DNA from: Olsenella porci
GTDB lineage: Bacteria > Actinomycetota > Coriobacteriia > Coriobacteriales > Atopobiaceae
Length of the DNA: 64,000 bases
Assembly: GCF_009695875.1 (NCBI RefSeq)
Contig: NZ_VUNC01000003.1
Coordinates: 62,001-126,000, forward strand
Direction: 5' to 3'
Both the position numbers and the translations under genes were made by a program. Numbering within the stretch: position 1 is the stretch's first letter; every line of letters begins with the position of its first letter. The notes below the pieces were generated by a model. The model was not told where the DNA came from. It did no database searches and worked only from the letters and a program-made list of their open reading frames with translations. Shown piece after piece: positions 33,977 to 42,019 of the stretch.

Positions 33977-34594
33977 ATGAAGGTGCTTATGATCAACGGA
34001 AGCCCCGACCCAAAGGGGTGCATCCACACCGCCATGTCCGAGGTCGCGAAGATTTTCGATCAGCAGGGGGTGCAGTCGGAGGAGATCCTCATTGGCAGTA
34101 AGGACATCCGCGGATGTACGGGATGCCGCTACTGCAAGACCACGGGCAAATGCGTGTTCAACGACCTGGTGAACCAGACGCTCCCAAAGCTGGAGGAAGC
34201 CGATGGCATCATCCTGGGCTCACCGGTGTACTACGGAAATCCCAACGGCACGCTCCTCAGCTTTGCGCAGCGGCTGTTCTACAGCAGCGAGGCGGACCTC
34301 ACGATGAAGGTGGGCGCTTCCATAGTGTCCTGCAGACGTGGGGGCAACAGTGCCTCTTACCAGGCGCTGAACCAGTTCTTCAGCATCTCGGGCATGCCCA
34401 TTGCCCCTTCGCTCTACTGGAACGACGTCCATGGCTATACGGCGGAGGACGTGTACGAGGACGAGGAGGGCGTTCAGACCATGCGGAACCTGGCGAACTC
34501 CATGGTCTTCATGATGCGGTCTCTGGCCGATGGCCGCGAGCGCTACGGCTCGCCGGAGCTCAGCAAGACCCACTTCACGAACTTCGTGAGGTAG
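33977..34594 (+). CDS. NAD(P)H-dependent FMN reductase / flavodoxin-fold oxidoreductase
   Basis: 205 residues. N-terminal flavin phosphate loop MINGSPDPKGCIHTAM, then a GCTGCRYCKTTGKC cysteine cluster (about 47-60) typical of the NADPH-dependent FMN-reductase/iron-sulfur-flavoprotein family, and LGSPVYYGNPNG. It would reduce flavin, quinones or nitro compounds in the cytosol. The four cysteines could hold a metal cluster, which is not proven by sequence. Last gene of the operon and followed by a hairpin. Confidence 0.88.
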   Translation: MKVLMINGSPDPKGCIHTAMSEVAKIFDQQGVQSEEILIGSKDIRGCTGCRYCKTTGKCVFNDLVNQTLPKLEEADGIILGSPVYYGNPNGTLLSFAQRLFYSSEADLTMKVGASIVSCRRGGNSASYQALNQFFSISGMPIAPSLYWNDVHGYTAEDVYEDEEGVQTMRNLANSMVFMMRSLADGRERYGSPELSKTHFTNFVR

Positions 34595-34661
34595 CGGCTG
34601 GAACGGACGCGATCGCAATCCAGAAGTTCGGGACGTTCTTCTCGCAGGGGCTCTAGCGACG

Positions 34662-34697
34662 GAGCGGGACGGCAGGCAATCGCCAGTCGTCCCGCTC
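34662..34697. terminator. bidirectional terminator
   Basis: GAGCGGGACG (34662-34671) pairs with CGTCCCGCTC (34688-34697), followed by GATTTCT. Between the FMN reductase and the convergent TMEM175-like gene. Confidence 0.7.
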
Positions 34698-34721
34698 GAT
34701 TTCTCATGGATGTCCGAGCCG

Positions 34722-35300
34722 CTAGGCCTCCTGGCGCGACCACCTGAAGCGCATCACGAAGAAGTACGCGGCTGCGACGAGAACGCCCACCATTGTGGCT
34801 GGCGGCCAAATAAGGAGCGATAGCATGAGGGCACCCACCTTTATCGCGATGTCAGGGCCAAGGACCTTCCGGTACCTGCGTGAGGTCTCGATGAGTTCGG
34901 GAACGTCCGCGTTCGGCCTCTCGAGCGTCCGATGCAGCATCCAGTTGGCGCCTGTCATCAGCAGGACCACAAGGCCATAACCGCACTGCACGATGCGGCT
35001 CTCGAAGTAATAGCTCACGAGATCGGTCGCGTAGGGAATCAGGGACGCAAGAAACAGCAGGACGAGCGTCCATAGGACCGTGGCGTTGTCTATGTGCCGC
35101 GCACCGTCCCACACCTCGTTGAGGCCCATCCAAAGCGATCCCAACCAGAAGAACGAAAGCGCATAGGCCAGGTAGCTGTTCCGTAGCGCCCAGAATGCCT
35201 GTAGGGTTGGCTCGCTGGGTCGCTCTAGGGCCAGTACGAGGATGGTCATGATGATTGCCAGGATGGCATCGGTAAACGCCACCAGACGCTCTTTGTTCAT
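34722..35300 (-). CDS. TMEM175-family (DUF1211) potassium-channel-like protein
   Basis: 192 residues with about five to six membrane helices. First helix carries the family signature as RLVAFTDAILAIIMTILVLA (variant of R..FSD..FAI..T.L.L). Prokaryotic TMEM175 proteins form tetrameric K+-leak channels. Here Thr replaces Ser in the FSD motif. Only monocistronic gene in this part of the cluster on the minus strand, with no visible link to redox metabolism. Confidence 0.82.
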   Translation of the reverse strand: MNKERLVAFTDAILAIIMTILVLALERPSEPTLQAFWALRNSYLAYALSFFWLGSLWMGLNEVWDGARHIDNATVLWTLVLLFLASLIPYATDLVSYYFESRIVQCGYGLVVLLMTGANWMLHRTLERPNADVPELIETSRRYRKVLGPDIAIKVGALMLSLLIWPPATMVGVLVAAAYFFVMRFRWSRQEA

Positions 35301-35465
35301 AGGGCCTCCAATGCTGCACGAAGGGCTACGCCGCAGAGCAGTCCTTCTTTGACTATGCTATACAAACACTGTCAGATACAAAGTATATAGTTAATTATGA
35401 GGTATGACGGCACATTTACAGCGCAATGGTATGCGTGTTACAAATACCGACTTCTAACCTGGACA

Positions 35466-35495
35466 TTGTACTTCCGTGCGAGGCGCGCCTAGTCT
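35466..35495 (+). promoter_or_regulatory. cluster promoter 3 (flavin oxidoreductase)
   Basis: CA-TTGTAC (35466-35471), 18 bases, TAGTCT (35490-35495), 54 bases before the ATG. Confidence 0.6.
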
Positions 35496-35549
35496 TGAAG
35501 GCGTCCAAAGGAAGGTGCGAGTTGCACCCACGGAAAGGAAGTCTCACCC

Positions 35550-36002
35550 ATGAGCAAGATTCTCTTTGTGAACGCTAGCCCCAACCACGATGGGAACACC
35601 GCAGCCCTCGCTAAGGCAATGCTGGCCGGTCGCGATTATGAACAGCTGGACCTGGTCGACTACAAGATCTACGCGTACGGACAGCGCTTTGACGACGACC
35701 AGTTCGACGAGGTGCTCCAGAAGATCCAACAGGCCCAGGTGGTGGTCATGGGGTCTCCCATGTACTGGCACAACATCTGTGGTCTGATGCGCAACCTGCT
35801 GGACCGCTTCTACGGGCCGGTGGGGTCGGGGAGCCTTGCGGGCAGGAGGCTGTATCTCGTCTTCCAGGGCGCCTCTCCCGAGAAGTGGATGCTCGACGCG
35901 GGCGAGTTCACCATGAGCCGCTTCGCCGGTCTGTACGGCATGGACTGGGGCGGCATGGCCACGACCCCTTCCGAGGCAAAGAAGCTGGGGCAGACAATCT
36001 AA
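35550..36002 (+). CDS. small NAD(P)H:flavin oxidoreductase (flavodoxin fold)
   Basis: 150 residues. FMN phosphate loop VNASPNHDGNTAAL at the start; VVVMGSPMYWHNICGLMRNLLDR is the typical GSPxYW...GxxKxxxDR loop of NADPH-dependent FMN reductases, with Met-Arg in place of the usual Lys. Cytosolic. Monocistronic between a TTGTAC-type promoter and a strong hairpin. Distinct from the 205-residue enzyme at 33977 and lacks its cysteine cluster. Confidence 0.88.
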   Translation: MSKILFVNASPNHDGNTAALAKAMLAGRDYEQLDLVDYKIYAYGQRFDDDQFDEVLQKIQQAQVVVMGSPMYWHNICGLMRNLLDRFYGPVGSGSLAGRRLYLVFQGASPEKWMLDAGEFTMSRFAGLYGMDWGGMATTPSEAKKLGQTI

Positions 36003-36025
36003 CGCTTCTGAGTGCGTTTGCCTTG

Positions 36026-36081
36026 GGGCCGCAGCGGACTTCGCACGTGGCTGTGCCACGGCGGGGTTTCCGCTGCGGCCC
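36026..36081 (+). terminator. terminator after the flavin oxidoreductase
   Basis: A perfect 13-bp stem, GGGCCGCAGCGGA (36026-36038) with 36069-36081, encloses a smaller CGTGGC/GCCACG hairpin; TTT follows. The structure ends 35 bases before the next gene. Confidence 0.75.
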
Positions 36082-36116
36082 TTTCCAACAACTGATTACT
36101 TCATAGGAGGTCGTTC

Positions 36117-37019
36117 ATGGAATATCCCTTCAGCCGTCGAAGGTTCCTGGGCGCTCTGATGGGCATGAGCGTCGGGACGATTCTGTCGGGTTGCTCGCGT
36201 GCACCTGCAGATGGGGGAGCGAACGTCTCCCAGCTGGATGGTGGTGCCCAGGGCCCCGCATCCTCGGCGGGCATCGCGACCGAGGCCAAGTTCACTCAAG
36301 GTAGTAGAGTGGACCGCGGCTTCGTTGTGGATGACTCCCTCGATGTCGGTGGCCGCACCCTGCACTTCAGCCTGCACGTGCCGGACGGCTACGACGGGTC
36401 GGCCGCCTACAGGCTGTACGTCTCGTGCCCCGGCTGGGAGGGTCTCTACTTCCAGGGGGTGGGCGCCAACCTGGTGGAGGACTTCCCCTTCGTGGCAAAC
36501 GACTACATCCCAAACATGATTGTGGCTTCGCCACAGCTGGACGACTGGGGCCAGCAGTCCGCTGACGATGTGGTGGCGCTGACCGAGTGGCTGCTGGCCA
36601 CGTACAACATAGACGCGGGCCACGTGTACCTTTCGGGGAACTCCGGTGGCGGCGAGACCATTTCGCTGGTGCTGGGGCAAAGGCCGGACCTGTATCGTCG
36701 CGCCCTGCACACCATATCCCGGTGGGACGGCAACCTGGACGTTCTGACCGATGCACAGGTGCCGGTTTACATGGCCATCGGCCTGCACGACGACTACTAC
36801 GGCTCAGATCCTGATCGCGCGACCTACCAGCAGATTTGCGACGCATATCGTCAGAAGGGGCTAACCGACGCCCAGATATCTGAACTGGTGGTCCTGGACG
36901 TGAAGCCAGACTCGTACTTCACGGACCATGGCCGCAGCGCTGGCGCCAGCCAGCATGCGGGTGGCGGCGCGCTGTTCCCCCACGACTCGGACATCATGGG
37001 CTGGCTCTTCCGTGACTAG
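36117..37019 (+). CDS. Tat-exported esterase-like lipoprotein
   Basis: 300 residues. FSRRRFLGALMGMSVG with twin arginines at 7-9 and lipobox LSGC (Cys26). Mature alpha/beta-hydrolase: nucleophile GNSGGGE, acid in GLHDDYYG, histidine in SQHAGGGALFPHD. Similar to phospholipase/carboxylesterase and prolyl-oligopeptidase-like esterases. Third exported hydrolase of the cluster. Ribosome site AGGAGG. The terminator before it and the short gap suggest readthrough or a weak internal promoter. Confidence 0.83.
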   Translation: MEYPFSRRRFLGALMGMSVGTILSGCSRAPADGGANVSQLDGGAQGPASSAGIATEAKFTQGSRVDRGFVVDDSLDVGGRTLHFSLHVPDGYDGSAAYRLYVSCPGWEGLYFQGVGANLVEDFPFVANDYIPNMIVASPQLDDWGQQSADDVVALTEWLLATYNIDAGHVYLSGNSGGGETISLVLGQRPDLYRRALHTISRWDGNLDVLTDAQVPVYMAIGLHDDYYGSDPDRATYQQICDAYRQKGLTDAQISELVVLDVKPDSYFTDHGRSAGASQHAGGGALFPHDSDIMGWLFRD

Positions 37020-37067
37020 AGGTGTCACGCTATGCAAATAGTGAATCGCAATTTGACACAATAGGCA

Positions 37068-37097
37068 TTGTACGTCGTGTTTTATCAAACCTAGACT
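37068..37097 (+). promoter_or_regulatory. cluster promoter 4 (flavodoxin lipoprotein)
   Basis: CA-TTGTAC (37068-37073), 18 bases, TAGACT (37092-37097), 52 bases before the ATG. Confidence 0.62.
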
Positions 37098-37149
37098 TTT
37101 AGATAGCGCAAGCATCGCAACTCAAGAACGAAAATTGAGAGGAAGGGCC

Positions 37150-37821
37150 ATGTCGTTCCAGAACATCATCAGCCGCAGGTCGTTTATCGCAGGCACCTTT
37201 GCCACCATCGCTGGACTGGGGCTCTCCGCCTGCGCGTCGGGCGGTAGCTCGTCTAGCTCTGGTAGTTCTGCGTCCACGAGTTCCTCCAGCTCCACCGGCG
37301 GTGCGAGCTCCGGTTCTGCCGTTTCTAACAGTGGATCCCACAAGGTGCTCGTTGCGTACTTCTCGGCCACGGGGAACACCAGGCGCGTGGGGCAACGCAT
37401 CGCCCAGGACCTGGGTGCCGATACGTTCGAGATCACTCCCGCGCAGCCTTACAGCAACGACGACCTGAACTTCAACGACAGCTCCAGCCGCGTGGTCAGG
37501 GAGTACCAGGACCAGAGCCAGCGCGACATTCCCCTGAGCGTGACCACTCCCGACAACTGGGCGGACTACGACGTTGTCTTCGTTGGCTATCCCATCTGGT
37601 GGATGAACTACGCCTGGCCCATCGCCCACTTTGCCAGTGACAACGACTTCACGGGCAAGACGGTCTACCCGTTCTGCACCTCCATGTCCTCCGGACTGGG
37701 CAACTCCGGCCGCGATTTGGCCAACCTGGCGGGGAGTGGTGACTGGCAGGATGGCCACCGCTTCGGCGAAAGCGCCAGCAACGACGACGTTGACAGCTGG
37801 GTCTCGAGCCTGGGTCTGTAA
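37150..37821 (+). CDS. Tat-exported flavodoxin-like lipoprotein
   Basis: 223 residues. SRRSFIAGTF with RR at 9-10, lipobox LSAC (Cys28), long Ser-rich linker, then the flavodoxin domain with YFSATGNTRR (FMN phosphate loop) and GYPIWWMNYAWPIAHF. Intact version of the shortened paralogue at 25175; signal peptides align residue for residue. A flavodoxin outside the membrane is unusual: it would need electrons from a membrane donor. ATG chosen over an upstream GTG because GGAAGGG precedes it. Confidence 0.88.
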   Translation: MSFQNIISRRSFIAGTFATIAGLGLSACASGGSSSSSGSSASTSSSSSTGGASSGSAVSNSGSHKVLVAYFSATGNTRRVGQRIAQDLGADTFEITPAQPYSNDDLNFNDSSSRVVREYQDQSQRDIPLSVTTPDNWADYDVVFVGYPIWWMNYAWPIAHFASDNDFTGKTVYPFCTSMSSGLGNSGRDLANLAGSGDWQDGHRFGESASNDDVDSWVSSLGL

Positions 37822-37851
37822 CGGATCGTCGCTGCGTCAACGTAGTAAGGG

Positions 37852-37876
37852 CAGCCGCGACTCAGCGGCTGTTTTT
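37852..37876 (+). terminator. rho-independent terminator after the flavodoxin lipoprotein
   Basis: CAGCCGC (37852-37858) pairs with GCGGCTG (37865-37871), followed by TTTTTA. Confidence 0.85.
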
Positions 37877-37932
37877 ATGGCGACGCTAGCAAATGCTATG
37901 AGATGAATGCATAGCAACTAGGAAATTGCGCA

Positions 37933-37962
37933 TTGTACATGCAGGTCAGTTGTCCATACGAT
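37933..37962 (+). promoter_or_regulatory. cluster promoter 5 (aldo/keto reductases)
   Basis: CA-TTGTAC (37933-37938), 18 bases, TACGAT (37957-37962), 55 bases before the ATG. Confidence 0.62.
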
Positions 37963-38017
37963 GTATACAGAACGACAGAAGGAGCAACCCCTTGGGGGAC
38001 AAGGATTAGGAGAGACC

Positions 38018-38878
38018 ATGGAGTACAAGGAGCTTTACAACGGAGTCCAGATGCCCATGCTGGGCTACGGCGTGTTCCAGATCGACAACGCGCAGACGGA
38101 GCGCTGCGTGAAGGACGCTATCGATACCGGCTACCGCCTGATTGACACGGCGCAGGCCTATCACAACGAGGAGGGCGTGGGTGCCGCCTTAGCCAAGGCC
38201 GGCGTGCCGCGTGACCAGCTGTTCGTCACGAGCAAGGTCTGGGTGACCAACTACGGCGAGGGCAACACCATGCGCTCCATCGATGAGTCCCTGAAGCGTT
38301 TGGGTACCGACTACCTGGATCTGATGCTGCTGCACCAGGCCTACGGCGACTACTACGGAGCTTATCGCGACCTCGAGAAGGCCTACGACCAGGGCAAGGT
38401 TCGCGCCATCGGCGTCAGCAACTTCGACGTGAACCGCATCCTGGACATCAGCACGTTCGCGCGCATCAAGCCCATGGTGAACCAGGTCGAGACCCACGTG
38501 TACTGGCAGCAGAGGCAGAACCATCAGGTAATGGACCAGCTGGGAATCGCCCATGAGGCCTGGGGTCCCTTCGCCGAGGGCGCCAACGGCTTCTTCAGCG
38601 ACCCCATGCTGTCAGCCATCGGCCTGATGCACGGCAAGGGCGTCGGACAGGTGGCGCTGCGCTACCTCATGGACCTGGGTGTCATCGTAATTCCCAAGTC
38701 CACGCACAAGGAGCGTATGGCCCAGAACATCGACGTGTTCGACTTCCAGCTGTCGAAGGAGGACCGTTCGCTGATTGCCTCCATGGACGCAAACAAGTCC
38801 ATCATCTTTGACCATCGCGATCCCAAGGTGGTCGCCGGCTTCATGAAGTGGTTCGAGAACGCTCCGAAGCAGGCGTAG
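38018..38878 (+). CDS. aldo/keto reductase
   Basis: 286 residues, NADPH-dependent carbonyl reductase. Catalytic D43, Y48 (TAQAYHNE), K73 (TSKVW) and H106 (LLHQAYGDYYG); IPKSTHKERM binds the cofactor 2'-phosphate. Close paralogue of the next gene, 48 bases downstream, and more distant from the one at 5.6 kb. ATG after TAGGAG. Likely reduces aldehydes or ketones generated by, or imported with, the cluster's substrates. Confidence 0.93.
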   Translation: MEYKELYNGVQMPMLGYGVFQIDNAQTERCVKDAIDTGYRLIDTAQAYHNEEGVGAALAKAGVPRDQLFVTSKVWVTNYGEGNTMRSIDESLKRLGTDYLDLMLLHQAYGDYYGAYRDLEKAYDQGKVRAIGVSNFDVNRILDISTFARIKPMVNQVETHVYWQQRQNHQVMDQLGIAHEAWGPFAEGANGFFSDPMLSAIGLMHGKGVGQVALRYLMDLGVIVIPKSTHKERMAQNIDVFDFQLSKEDRSLIASMDANKSIIFDHRDPKVVAGFMKWFENAPKQA

Positions 38879-38926
38879 AGCGCAAGTTCGCCTAGTACCC
38901 AATCCACAACGAAAGGAAGCAATACC

Positions 38927-39775
38927 ATGCAGTACCTGACCATGAACGACGGCAACAAGATTCCCCAGCTCGGCTATGGCGTGTTCCAGATGAGCTCAGC
39001 TGACGTCGAGAAGCACCTGCCCGAGGCCATTGCCGCCGGCTACACCCACATCGACACCGCGAACGCCTACTACAACGAGGTGGCCGTGGGCAAGGCCATC
39101 AAGGCCTCAGGCACCAGGCGCGAGGACCTCTTTGTGACGTCCAAGCTGTTCCCCCAGGATTATCCGTACCAGAAGTGCAAGGCTGCCATCGACGCGACTC
39201 TGGAGCGTCTGGACATGGACTACCTCGACCTTCTCCTCTTCCACCAGCCCTATGGCGAGTACGTTGACGGCTGGCGCGCCATGGAGGAGGCCGTAAAGGA
39301 GGGCAAGGTCCGCTCCATCGGTCTGTCCAACTTCAACGAGCACAAGATTCGCCAGATCCTGGACGTGGCCACCATCAAGCCTGCCGTCATCCAGGTCCAG
39401 ATGAACCCCCGCTGGAACCAGCATCCGCTCAAGGCCGCCCTTGCCGACGAGCACTTTGTGTGGGAGGGTTGGTATCCGCTGGGCCACGGCGACAAGGCGC
39501 TGCTGAGCCTGCCCGTCTTTAAGGAGCTGGCCCAGAAGTACGGCAAGTCCGTGCCGCAAATCGTCCTGCGCTGGCACATGCAAGAGGGCAACGTCGTCTT
39601 CCCGAAGACCACCAACCCCGCGCACATGGCATCCAACGCTGACATCTTCGGCTTCGAGCTCACGGACGACGAGATGGCGCGGATTAACGCCATCCCCCAG
39701 CGCACCTACTACAACGTCCCCGAGGAGGCACCCGCCTGGGTCTGGGGCCCCAACGACTACTCCAAGCAGGCGTAG
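38927..39775 (+). CDS. aldo/keto reductase
   Basis: 282 residues. D43, Y48 (TANAYYNE), K73 (TSKLF) and H106 (LFHQPYGEY) are intact; FPKTTNPAHM replaces the usual IPKS cofactor motif. Ends with a Trp/Pro/Asn-rich tail (EEAPAWVWGPNDYSKQA). Second gene of the AKR pair, followed at once by a 25-bp repeat. AAAGGAAG precedes the start. Confidence 0.93.
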   Translation: MQYLTMNDGNKIPQLGYGVFQMSSADVEKHLPEAIAAGYTHIDTANAYYNEVAVGKAIKASGTRREDLFVTSKLFPQDYPYQKCKAAIDATLERLDMDYLDLLLFHQPYGEYVDGWRAMEEAVKEGKVRSIGLSNFNEHKIRQILDVATIKPAVIQVQMNPRWNQHPLKAALADEHFVWEGWYPLGHGDKALLSLPVFKELAQKYGKSVPQIVLRWHMQEGNVVFPKTTNPAHMASNADIFGFELTDDEMARINAIPQRTYYNVPEEAPAWVWGPNDYSKQA

Positions 39776-39779
39776 CGCG

Positions 39780-39804
39780 TGAACAAGGGACGGAGGCTCG
39801 TTCA
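39780..39804 (+). repeat. 25-bp TGAAC...GTTCA element
   Basis: TGAAC-AAGGGACGGAGGCTC-GTTCA, five bases after the aldo/keto reductase stop; same family as 24336-24360 and 25854-25878. Confidence 0.75.
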
Positions 39805-39895
39805 TCTGCCGGGTGCTCTTCTTTCCGAATGAAGAAGGACGTCGCCGACGTATGGCGATGCCACATTTGCGCGATGGTACCAGGTAGAGAATGAT

Positions 39896-39929
39896 GGGGC
39901 CGCCCGCAAACGCGGGTGGTCCCGTTTTT
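39896..39929 (+). terminator. terminator/attenuator directly ahead of the MATE gene
   Basis: GGGGCCGCCCGC (39896-39907) pairs with GCGGGTGGTCCC (39912-39923) over 12 bp with two G-U pairs, then GTTTTT. It ends 12 bases before the MATE start and overlaps any possible ATG start there, leaving no room for a promoter between them. Confidence 0.8.
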
Positions 39930-39941
39930 GGAAGGAGCGTT

Positions 39942-41315
39942 TTGACGCGACAACATCACGAAATACAATTCCTGTCCGGCAACCTCTGGACGAACGTCCT
40001 GCGGTTCGCCATTCCGGTGGCGCTGACCAGCATCCTGGAGCAGCTCAGCAGCCTGATCGACACCGTGATGATCGGTCGCCTGATGGGGCCCGAGGGCACG
40101 GTGGGCATGGCGGCCGTCGGCGCAAACACGCAGCTGACCAGCCTAATCATCGTGCTGTTCGTGGGCATCTCGCTGGGTACCAACGTCACGGTCGCCAGCG
40201 CTCTGGGCGCTGGCGACCACGAGGCGGCGTCGAGGGCGGCGCACACCTCCATCCTGATGGCGCTGGCGGGCCTCGCGGTCATCGCGCTGGGCGAGCTGGT
40301 GGCACAGCCGGTGCTGGTGCTTTTGCAGGTGCCGCCCGAGACGCTGCCCGACGCGGTGCTGTTCCTGCGCGTGTTCCTTCTGGGCATGCCGTCCGTCCTG
40401 CTGTACAACTTCGAGGCGGCCATCCTTCGCGCCGACGGAGACGCCCAGTTCCCCATGCAGGCGCTGTGCCTCTCGGCCGTGATGAACGTGGTGCTGGACC
40501 TGCTGTTCATTGGCGTGTTCGGTTGGGGCGTGGTCGGCTCGGCAATCGCCACCGACCTGTGCTACACCACCATCGCGGTGCTTTTGTTCGTGCGCCTGCT
40601 GCGCCTGGACTCGCCGGTGCGCATCGACCCGCACCGCCTGCATGTGGACCGGAAGAGCCTGCGTACCATCGTGCAGATAGGTCTGCCCGCCGGCATCCAG
40701 AGTGCCGTGTTCTCCATCGCCAACATCGTGATCCAGGGCGCCATCAACAGCCTGGGCACCGAGGTCATGGCAGCCTCCAGCGCCGGCATGAACATCGAGT
40801 TCGTGTGCTACAGCCTGCTGAACTCGTTCAGCCAGGCATGCACCACATTTGTTGGCCAGAACCATGGCGCGCGCAACCTTGACCGCTGCAAGCGTGTGCT
40901 TGCCGTGTGCGCGGCGGAGGGGGCCGTGGCGACCGCTCTTCTCATCCTGTTTGCCGTGTTCTTGGGGCGCCAGGTGCTGGGGCTCATCAACCCGGACCCC
41001 GCCGTGGTCAAGTACGGCTACATGCGCCTGTGCACCATCTTCCCGGCGTACGCGTTCAGCATGTTCTACGAGGTCATAAGCGGCTACCTGCGCGGCTTTG
41101 GCATGTCCACGCCGCCTGCGCTGACCACCATGATCGTAATTTGTGGTCTGCGCTTCTTCTGGATTGCGGTCGTCTTCCCCGCCAGCCACACGTTCCAGAC
41201 CATCATGAACATCTATCCCATCAGCCTTGGGCTTAACTGCGTGTGCCTGATCGCGCTGCTGCTGATACTGCATCCCGTGAGGACGCTGACCAAGAAGCGC
41301 GTGCAGGGGGCGTAG
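39942..41315 (+). CDS. MATE-family multidrug exporter
   Basis: 457 residues from a TTG start that follows AAGGAG; an ATG 51 bases upstream lies inside the terminator hairpin and is unlikely. About 12 membrane helices. N-terminal FAIPVALTSILEQLSSLIDTVMIGRLMG and GVGSAIATDL-like (GWGVVGSAIATDL) loops are typical of MatE domains of the NorM/DinF branch, driven by Na+ or H+. Last member of the redox/export cluster. Transported compound unknown. Confidence 0.88.
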   Translation: MTRQHHEIQFLSGNLWTNVLRFAIPVALTSILEQLSSLIDTVMIGRLMGPEGTVGMAAVGANTQLTSLIIVLFVGISLGTNVTVASALGAGDHEAASRAAHTSILMALAGLAVIALGELVAQPVLVLLQVPPETLPDAVLFLRVFLLGMPSVLLYNFEAAILRADGDAQFPMQALCLSAVMNVVLDLLFIGVFGWGVVGSAIATDLCYTTIAVLLFVRLLRLDSPVRIDPHRLHVDRKSLRTIVQIGLPAGIQSAVFSIANIVIQGAINSLGTEVMAASSAGMNIEFVCYSLLNSFSQACTTFVGQNHGARNLDRCKRVLAVCAAEGAVATALLILFAVFLGRQVLGLINPDPAVVKYGYMRLCTIFPAYAFSMFYEVISGYLRGFGMSTPPALTTMIVICGLRFFWIAVVFPASHTFQTIMNIYPISLGLNCVCLIALLLILHPVRTLTKKRVQGA

Positions 41316-41440
41316 CGGTCTTCGACCAGGTGTGGAACGGTGCTTGCGGAAAATCCATCAGTAGTGACGGTGAAAATCGTGTAGTAGAGATTGGAAAAAT
41401 CGTTCAGTAGGAGAAGAAAAAATATCACCACCGCAGCCCC

Positions 41441-41477
41441 CTCCTCTGCCGAACGCAGTTCGGCAGAGGAGTTTCTT
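41441..41477 (+). terminator. terminator of the MATE gene
   Basis: CTCCTCTGCCGAAC (41441-41454) pairs perfectly with GTTCGGCAGAGGAG (41458-41471) around GCA, followed by TTTCTT. Confidence 0.9.
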
Positions 41478-42019
41478 AAGCCTCAGGAAGCCTTTCAAAG
41501 CTGTTGAGCCAGGACTCCTGCTATTTGCTGCCAGGCAAGTTGCGCTTGCCCGTTATGACGTCGAGCGTGTATCGTTGCCGCCGATGGGGACGTGGAGCAT
41601 GAGCAGAAGCGCTACGAGTCCCAAAGGCTTGCTGGAGTCCGCTCGCTTTGCACTGGAGCGACATCGAAGGTTTGTTGCGCAGGCTCCGATCAAAAACGTA
41701 ACACCTGGCATTGTGTGGACAGCATCAGGGATGCGTCATTAGGGTGTTCTTCGCCTGGTTGCAAATCCGCTTTGCATCCAGGCCAGAGCCACGCTACAAT
41801 GCTCGACGACAATTCATCGGCGGGGCCTTTGGCAAGCGCCGCTTCGAGTTAGGTCAGGTTAGATGAAGAACTAGCGATGCCCATTTCGGGCGCCCCATAC
41901 GACCATTCTGCCAATCCGGTCGCGCTTCAGGGTGCCGCATCGCTTCAGTATCTTCTTGTTTCAAGTTCATGCATCGCGTGCCTGACCCTTTGCGCGACCT
42001 CCCCTCGAAGGAGCTCGCC
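41478..42019. other. gene-free stretch before the ABC-F gene
   Basis: Lower coding quality than the surroundings; no recognisable protein. The longest plausible short frame (ATG 41599, about 47 codons, MSRSATSPKGLLESARFALE...) lacks a family match and a clear ribosome site. A palindrome-like pair TGGATGCAAAGC / GCATCCAGG-like segments near 41765-41785 was noted. No macrolide-type leader peptide could be established upstream of the ABC-F gene. Confidence 0.4.

Noticed and set aside
39896-39929. T-box riboswitch ahead of the MATE gene
   Set aside because: GCGGGTGGTCCC recalls a T-box terminator, but the conserved AGGGTGGTACCGCG antiterminator and Stem I features are absent, and the gene is not amino-acid related.
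41592-41852. Small gene upstream of the ABC-F gene (leader or resistance peptide)
   Set aside because: No convincing ribosome site, composition not protein-like, and no stalling-peptide pattern.
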